Notes under the pieces: generated by a model
Database searches by the model: none
What the model was told of the DNA's origin: nothing
What the model saw: only the letters and a program-made list of their open reading frames with translations
Assembly: GCF_003590775.1 (NCBI RefSeq)
Contig: NZ_QYUM01000003.1
Span: 498,501 to 562,500 of the forward strand
DNA length: 64,000 bases
DNA from: Sphingomonas cavernae
Lineage (GTDB): Bacteria > Pseudomonadota > Alphaproteobacteria > Sphingomonadales > Sphingomonadaceae
Reading direction: 5' to 3'
Made by a program: the position numbers and the translations under genes
In this document: piece after piece, positions 61,301-64,000 of the stretch
How the letters are laid out: each line of letters begins with the position of its first letter
Numbering within the stretch: the first letter of the stretch is position 1

Positions 61301-61380
61301 ATCGTCGTGCCTGCCCAGCACAGCGTGGCAAGCGCCGTCCCCGTCACCAGAAAACGCCGCATCGCCGTCACGTCACGCAT
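58366..61380 (-). CDS. TonB-dependent receptor
   Basis: A 1,004-residue receptor with a signal peptide (MRDVTAMRRFLVTGTALATL...AHAQ), a TonB-box region (SEIVVTGTRVVRDGFQAPTP), the plug motif VERVEVVTGGASAQYGSDAVAGVTNFIL and a barrel ending YRVGVRMKLR. This large class with the ASAQYGSDAVAGV signature is frequent in sphingomonads and Caulobacter and is linked to oligosaccharide, peptide or complex substrates. AAGGGGGTC precedes the start. The divergent AmpG and serine hydrolase genes suggest a cell-wall-related or peptide substrate, which is only a guess. Confidence 0.92.
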   Translation of the reverse strand: MRDVTAMRRFLVTGTALATLCWAGTTMAHAQDGAPAETSATGADGSEIVVTGTRVVRDGFQAPTPLQVLTEADIENSSPTNNIADFVNQLPALAASIRPSNSRLNLSDGIAGINALNLRSLGTVRTLVLIDGRRSVGSTANGVVDVNTIPQSLVERVEVVTGGASAQYGSDAVAGVTNFILNKKFEGLKLSADTGITERGDGFNYSADIAAGFKFADGRGRLILAGELAHTDGIFEVDRDWNHTGFVRIQNPAWTANSTVPRYLFRTQVGAANSTPGGLITGSAGGVANRLCGTYFGQAGSINQYQYGSLTFPSPACSSTPSLTQGGDWRINDSGRRIGLNSEEDRYGLFGRLSFDVSDAFTLFAEASYNRQETLFNAGPNLMTGLSLSATGCGTAATAAAAPLTCNAFLYNTLGPARLTGLTSATLATTAVDLPGRGSNNERKVQRYLIGAEGGFDAFGKQARWDVYGQYGRAELHEQLTNIQQTTRRNNALAAVFAPAGNPNNLPVGSIQCLINVNASATDDDPACRPLNLLGIGVADPAAVDYVLGDPFRDQTLEQTVVGANLSLTPFATWAGDVSVAIGAEYRKEKISGFVPTEFQPIFNSTTGASTSVWSVGNYRPSKGSYDVKEAYLETVVPLGFGFEFNGAVRGTDYSTSGYVTTWKLGATWQPIDDIRLRVTRSRDIRAPNLNELFQAGTANTSTVTNPFFVPGQSNPGPGTGVYGASLSYLGTITGNLDLNPEKADSWNVGAVFAPRFLPGFSASIDYFDVKVKDAIDSLSADDIVNRCFEGLADFCAAITPDPANPARVLIARQPVNFSSLVIRGVDLEAAYRMPLAGGNLSLRGMATRYTDNIVTTGVPGFVPLNSVGTLGVGTGTQSITPKWIYRFTATYDIEDYSLTATARGVGDGRYDATGIECGTTCPISTNQFPTYEDNSIGGATYVDLNATFKFDAMGRGDAEFFVNVTNLFDADPILLPETGLAANSTYSDLLGRAYRVGVRMKLR

Positions 61381-61647
61381 ATTGACCCCCTTATTAGGAT
61401 TCCGCCTCCCCAGGCGGCTCGCGCCATTAACGATCAGATCAAGAAGCGCGCGGCATAGTATCTGTTTGCCGGGCCATAACCACACGGCATTCTGTCATAT
61501 TTATGCCACACCGGAGTCCGCTGCGTCGTGTGTCCACGTTCACGACCATTGACTGGAGTTACGCTTGGCGTGACGAAAGGGACAGGGGGCCACGCACGGC
61601 CGCAGGAGGCCGAATGCCAGCCCGACATATGCAATGGAAATCCTGCA

Positions 61648-63162
61648 ATGGGTGAGGGCGCAGCCCTGACGGCAAGCGATCTGCCGACAGAGGAAACCGT
61701 GCGCGCGTTGCCATCGCCGCTCGCGCGGCGGGCGTTGTACATCTTGCTCGGCTTTTCGGCGGGACTGCCCTTCTACATGTTCTCGACGGTGCTGATGCTC
61801 AGGCTGCAGGCGCATGGCGTCGGCGTCGTCATCATCGGCTTCTTCGCCTGGGTGCAATTGCTGCCGACCTTCAAATTCCTGTGGGCACCAATGCTCGACC
61901 GCTTCGACGTGCCCGGATTCGCGCGTTTCTGGGGCAAGCGCCGCGGCTGGATCATGCTCTCGCAGCTCGGCATCTTCACCGCGATGGTCGCGATGGCGTT
62001 CACATCGTCGGACGAGAACCTCGCTGTCACCGCGTTGTTCGCGGTGCTCCTTGCCTTCTGGACCACGACGCTCGAGGTGGCGGCGGACGCCTGGCGCATC
62101 GAACTCGCGCCGACCCAGGCGGAGCAAGGCCCGATCGCAGCGGCGAACCTGTGGGGCTACCGCACCGCGATGGTCGCGGCGGGGAGTGGCGCGTTGCTGA
62201 TCGCCGACCATGCCGACTGGACCATCGCCTATCTCGCCATAGCCGCGGCAGCCTTTCTGCCTTTCCCGATTCTCGCCGCCATGCGCCCCGATCCCGGGCA
62301 CGGCGGCAGTCGCTGGCCGGCACTCGCCATCGGCGTCGGCACGAGCGTGGCGATCCTGTTCGCCGCCATGGCGCTGGCCGCGGCGGTCGGCTGGGTGATA
62401 TTGGGCACGGCCGCGAATATGGGGATGAGCGACAAGACCAACGTCACGCCCTATGTGCTCGTGATCTGCATGGTGCCGTTCCTGATCATGGCGGCGGCGA
62501 TACCCAGGATCCGCACGCTGCCAGCAGCGCATCCGCTTCGGCAATCGGCCGCGATCGGCCCCTATGTCGATTTCTTCTGGCGCTATGCCTATGGCGCACT
62601 GCTGCTCATGGCGTTCGTCTCGGTCTATCGGATGGGCGACGTTCTCGCGCTCAACCTGTCCAAGCCGATGATCAAGGAACTGGGCTATTCGCTGAGCGAG
62701 ATCGGGCGCGCCGACAGCTATGTGGCGCTTATCGCAAGCATAATCGGCGTGGGGCTTGGCGGCTGGATGGCCGCGCGCTGGCGCTGGGGTGTCACGCTCT
62801 CGATCGGTGCGGTCTTCGCCGCGCTGGGCAATTTCGGCTTTGTCTGGCTGGCGCATCAAAGCCCGAGCGAGATGATGCTTTACATCGCTACCGCCGCGGA
62901 TCAGTTCGGAAATGGCATGGCGGGCGCGATCTTCGTCGTCTATCTCTCGATGCTGGTGAACCCGCGTTATCCCGGTGCGCAATATGCCTTTCTATCGGGC
63001 TTCGCCTTTCTGTTGCCGCGACTGCTGTCGGGGGCGGGCGGCGCGATGGTGGTGCGGATCGGCTATGACGGCTTCTTCATCCTTTCAGGGCTGGTAAGCC
63101 TTGGCGCGATCCTCTTCCTGCCGTTGATCGCCCGCATCAGGCCAAGGACGGAGAAGATATGA
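61648..63162 (+). CDS. ampG: AmpG-family muropeptide permease (MFS)
   Basis: About 504 residues with 12 or more membrane helices. The AmpG signature is clear: RRALYILLGFSAGLPFYMFSTVLMLRLQAHG, VQLLPTFKFLWAPMLDRFDVPGF, WGKRRGWIMLSQLGIF and EVAADAWRIELAPTQAEQGP. AmpG imports anhydro-muropeptides for peptidoglycan recycling. Start ATG 61648 is chosen by comparison with the family, and the ribosome site is weak. The downstream serine hydrolase gene overlaps its stop by 4 bases, fitting a recycling role. Confidence 0.85.
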   Translation: MGEGAALTASDLPTEETVRALPSPLARRALYILLGFSAGLPFYMFSTVLMLRLQAHGVGVVIIGFFAWVQLLPTFKFLWAPMLDRFDVPGFARFWGKRRGWIMLSQLGIFTAMVAMAFTSSDENLAVTALFAVLLAFWTTTLEVAADAWRIELAPTQAEQGPIAAANLWGYRTAMVAAGSGALLIADHADWTIAYLAIAAAAFLPFPILAAMRPDPGHGGSRWPALAIGVGTSVAILFAAMALAAAVGWVILGTAANMGMSDKTNVTPYVLVICMVPFLIMAAAIPRIRTLPAAHPLRQSAAIGPYVDFFWRYAYGALLLMAFVSVYRMGDVLALNLSKPMIKELGYSLSEIGRADSYVALIASIIGVGLGGWMAARWRWGVTLSIGAVFAALGNFGFVWLAHQSPSEMMLYIATAADQFGNGMAGAIFVVYLSMLVNPRYPGAQYAFLSGFAFLLPRLLSGAGGAMVVRIGYDGFFILSGLVSLGAILFLPLIARIRPRTEKI

Positions 63163-64000
63163 TCGACCAGGCCTTCGCGCCCGCTGCGGCTGCCGTTGCG
63201 GACGGCAGTATTCCGGGCGCGACGCTGGGTATCGTGGCAGCCGATGGCAGGCGCTGGACAAGGACCGCGGGCATGGCAGCGCTGGTGCCCGAACCCCAGC
63301 CCCTGACCGCCGACCACTGGTTCGACCTCGCCTCCGTCAGCAAGGTGATTGCGACGACAATGATGATCCTCGAACTCGCCGAGCGGGGCAGGATCGCGCT
63401 CGACGCGCCGTTGATCGGCGCGATTCCCGATCTGCGGCAATATGACGTCGCCAACGCCGCCGAGCGCAAGATCACCTTTCGCGATTGCCTGGCGCACCGA
63501 ACGTTCCTGCCTGCGGTCGAGCCGATCTACACCTATGGCGACGACCCGGCGCGGCTGCGTGCATTCGTGCTCCAGCGCGAATGGCGGCAGGGCCCGGCCG
63601 TCTATTCGGACATCAACTATATTCTGCTCGGCATCGCGATAGAGCGCATCACCGGCGCGCCGCTGTCCGATTGGGCGCTTGGCTATGGCCTGACCTTCGG
63701 GCCACCGCCCGGTCCCGCGGTCGCCACCGAGCATTGCCAGTGGCGCGGCCGGATCCTCAAGGGCGAGGTCCATGACGAAAACGCCTATGCGCTGGGCGGC
63801 GCGTCCGGCCATGCCGGGCTGTTCGGCACGGTGGACGGCGTATTGGGCTTTGCCGAAGGGCTGCTCAACGGCAGCGGCGCATCGCCCGCGACGCTTGCTG
63901 CAATCCGCACGCGGATGAACGGCGATCGCACCGCGGGGTGGGAGCGCCGTTTTGCGGGCTGGTCGGGCGGCGATGCCTGTTCGGACGAGACGATTGGGCA
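63159..64000 (+). CDS. Serine hydrolase (beta-lactamase/PBP4 family), cut by window end
   Basis: The ATG overlaps the ampG stop (ATGA). The reading frame is open for about 280 codons to the last base of the window. The class C beta-lactamase-like motif Ser59-Val-Ser-Lys62 lies in FDLASVSKVIATT, and the second motif is Tyr-Ser-Asp in VYSDINYILLGIAIERITG. The segment VHDENAYALGGASGHAGLFG is diagnostic for the family. There is no signal peptide, so it should act in the cytoplasm, possibly on muropeptides brought in by AmpG. The third motif lies beyond the window. Confidence 0.88.
   Translation, partial: MIDQAFAPAAAAVADGSIPGATLGIVAADGRRWTRTAGMAALVPEPQPLTADHWFDLASVSKVIATTMMILELAERGRIALDAPLIGAIPDLRQYDVANAAERKITFRDCLAHRTFLPAVEPIYTYGDDPARLRAFVLQREWRQGPAVYSDINYILLGIAIERITGAPLSDWALGYGLTFGPPPGPAVATEHCQWRGRILKGEVHDENAYALGGASGHAGLFGTVDGVLGFAEGLLNGSGASPATLAAIRTRMNGDRTAGWERRFAGWSGGDACSDETIG

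Overview
The window looks like chromosomal DNA from an alphaproteobacterium of the sphingomonad group (Sphingopyxis, Sphingobium, Novosphingobium or a relative). The basis is high GC, a zwf-pgl-edd Entner-Doudoroff operon, six large TonB-dependent receptors in 64 kb, an EL222-like LOV-HTH regulator, and several intergenic inverted-repeat families common in this group. The genus cannot be fixed from the sequence alone.

Layout. 1-4.3 kb: zwf, pgl and edd on the minus strand, flanked by REP-like repeats. 4.3-8.3 kb: a TetR regulator divergent from a TonB receptor and an alpha/beta hydrolase. 8.4-9.0 kb: hspQ and tRNA-Ser(CGA). 9.1-11.5 kb: three exported proteins of unknown function, including a DUF1838 protein. 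11.7-26.5 kb: a sulfoquinovose (plant sulfolipid head group) utilisation locus. 26.5-26.8 kb: a decayed IS5-type transposase next to a possible scrap of a class III alcohol dehydrogenase gene. 26.9-34.0 kb: cytochrome b561, two TonB receptors, a DUF1330 protein and an exported VOC protein. 34.4-36.9 kb: ispH, a prenyl diphosphate synthase and a blue-light LOV-HTH regulator. 37.4-44.8 kb: a GntR/UTRA regulator, then a TetR-centred accessory cluster (SnoaL-like, Gfo/Idh/MocA, VOC, DUF1214, sulfotransferase, zinc alcohol dehydrogenase). 45.4-52.0 kb: a 1.7-thousand-residue autotransporter and a divergent LuxR-type regulator. 52.0-56.4 kb: a FhuA-like siderophore receptor divergent from a PepSY membrane protein operon. 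56.4-64.0 kb: an outer-membrane porin-like barrel, a 1,005-residue TonB receptor, AmpG and a serine hydrolase cut by the window end.

The strongest system is the sulfoquinovose locus. A TonB receptor and an MFS permease would import sulfoquinovosyl glycerol. A family 31 glycosidase carrying the KERW substrate-recognition set and both catalytic aspartates would release sulfoquinovose and glycerol. An SsuD-like FMNH2 monooxygenase with an FMN reductase would remove sulfite, and an aldo-keto reductase would return glucose. GlpK and GlpD, encoded in the same overlapping operon, would take the glycerol. A CuyZ/YeiH-type protein could export sulfite, and glucose could enter the Entner-Doudoroff genes at the left of the window. 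The operon also carries a RibB homologue that has lost both metal ligands and a catalytic glutamate, the least explained part of the locus.

Three regulatory circuits can be read from repeated palindromes: TTGTCC-N2-ACAA sites (six, including one before the GntR/UTRA gene), GATAG-N6-CTATC sites (two, around the 38-44 kb TetR cluster), and a TGTC...CGGTGTCA element shared by the two divergent promoters of the sulfoquinovose locus.
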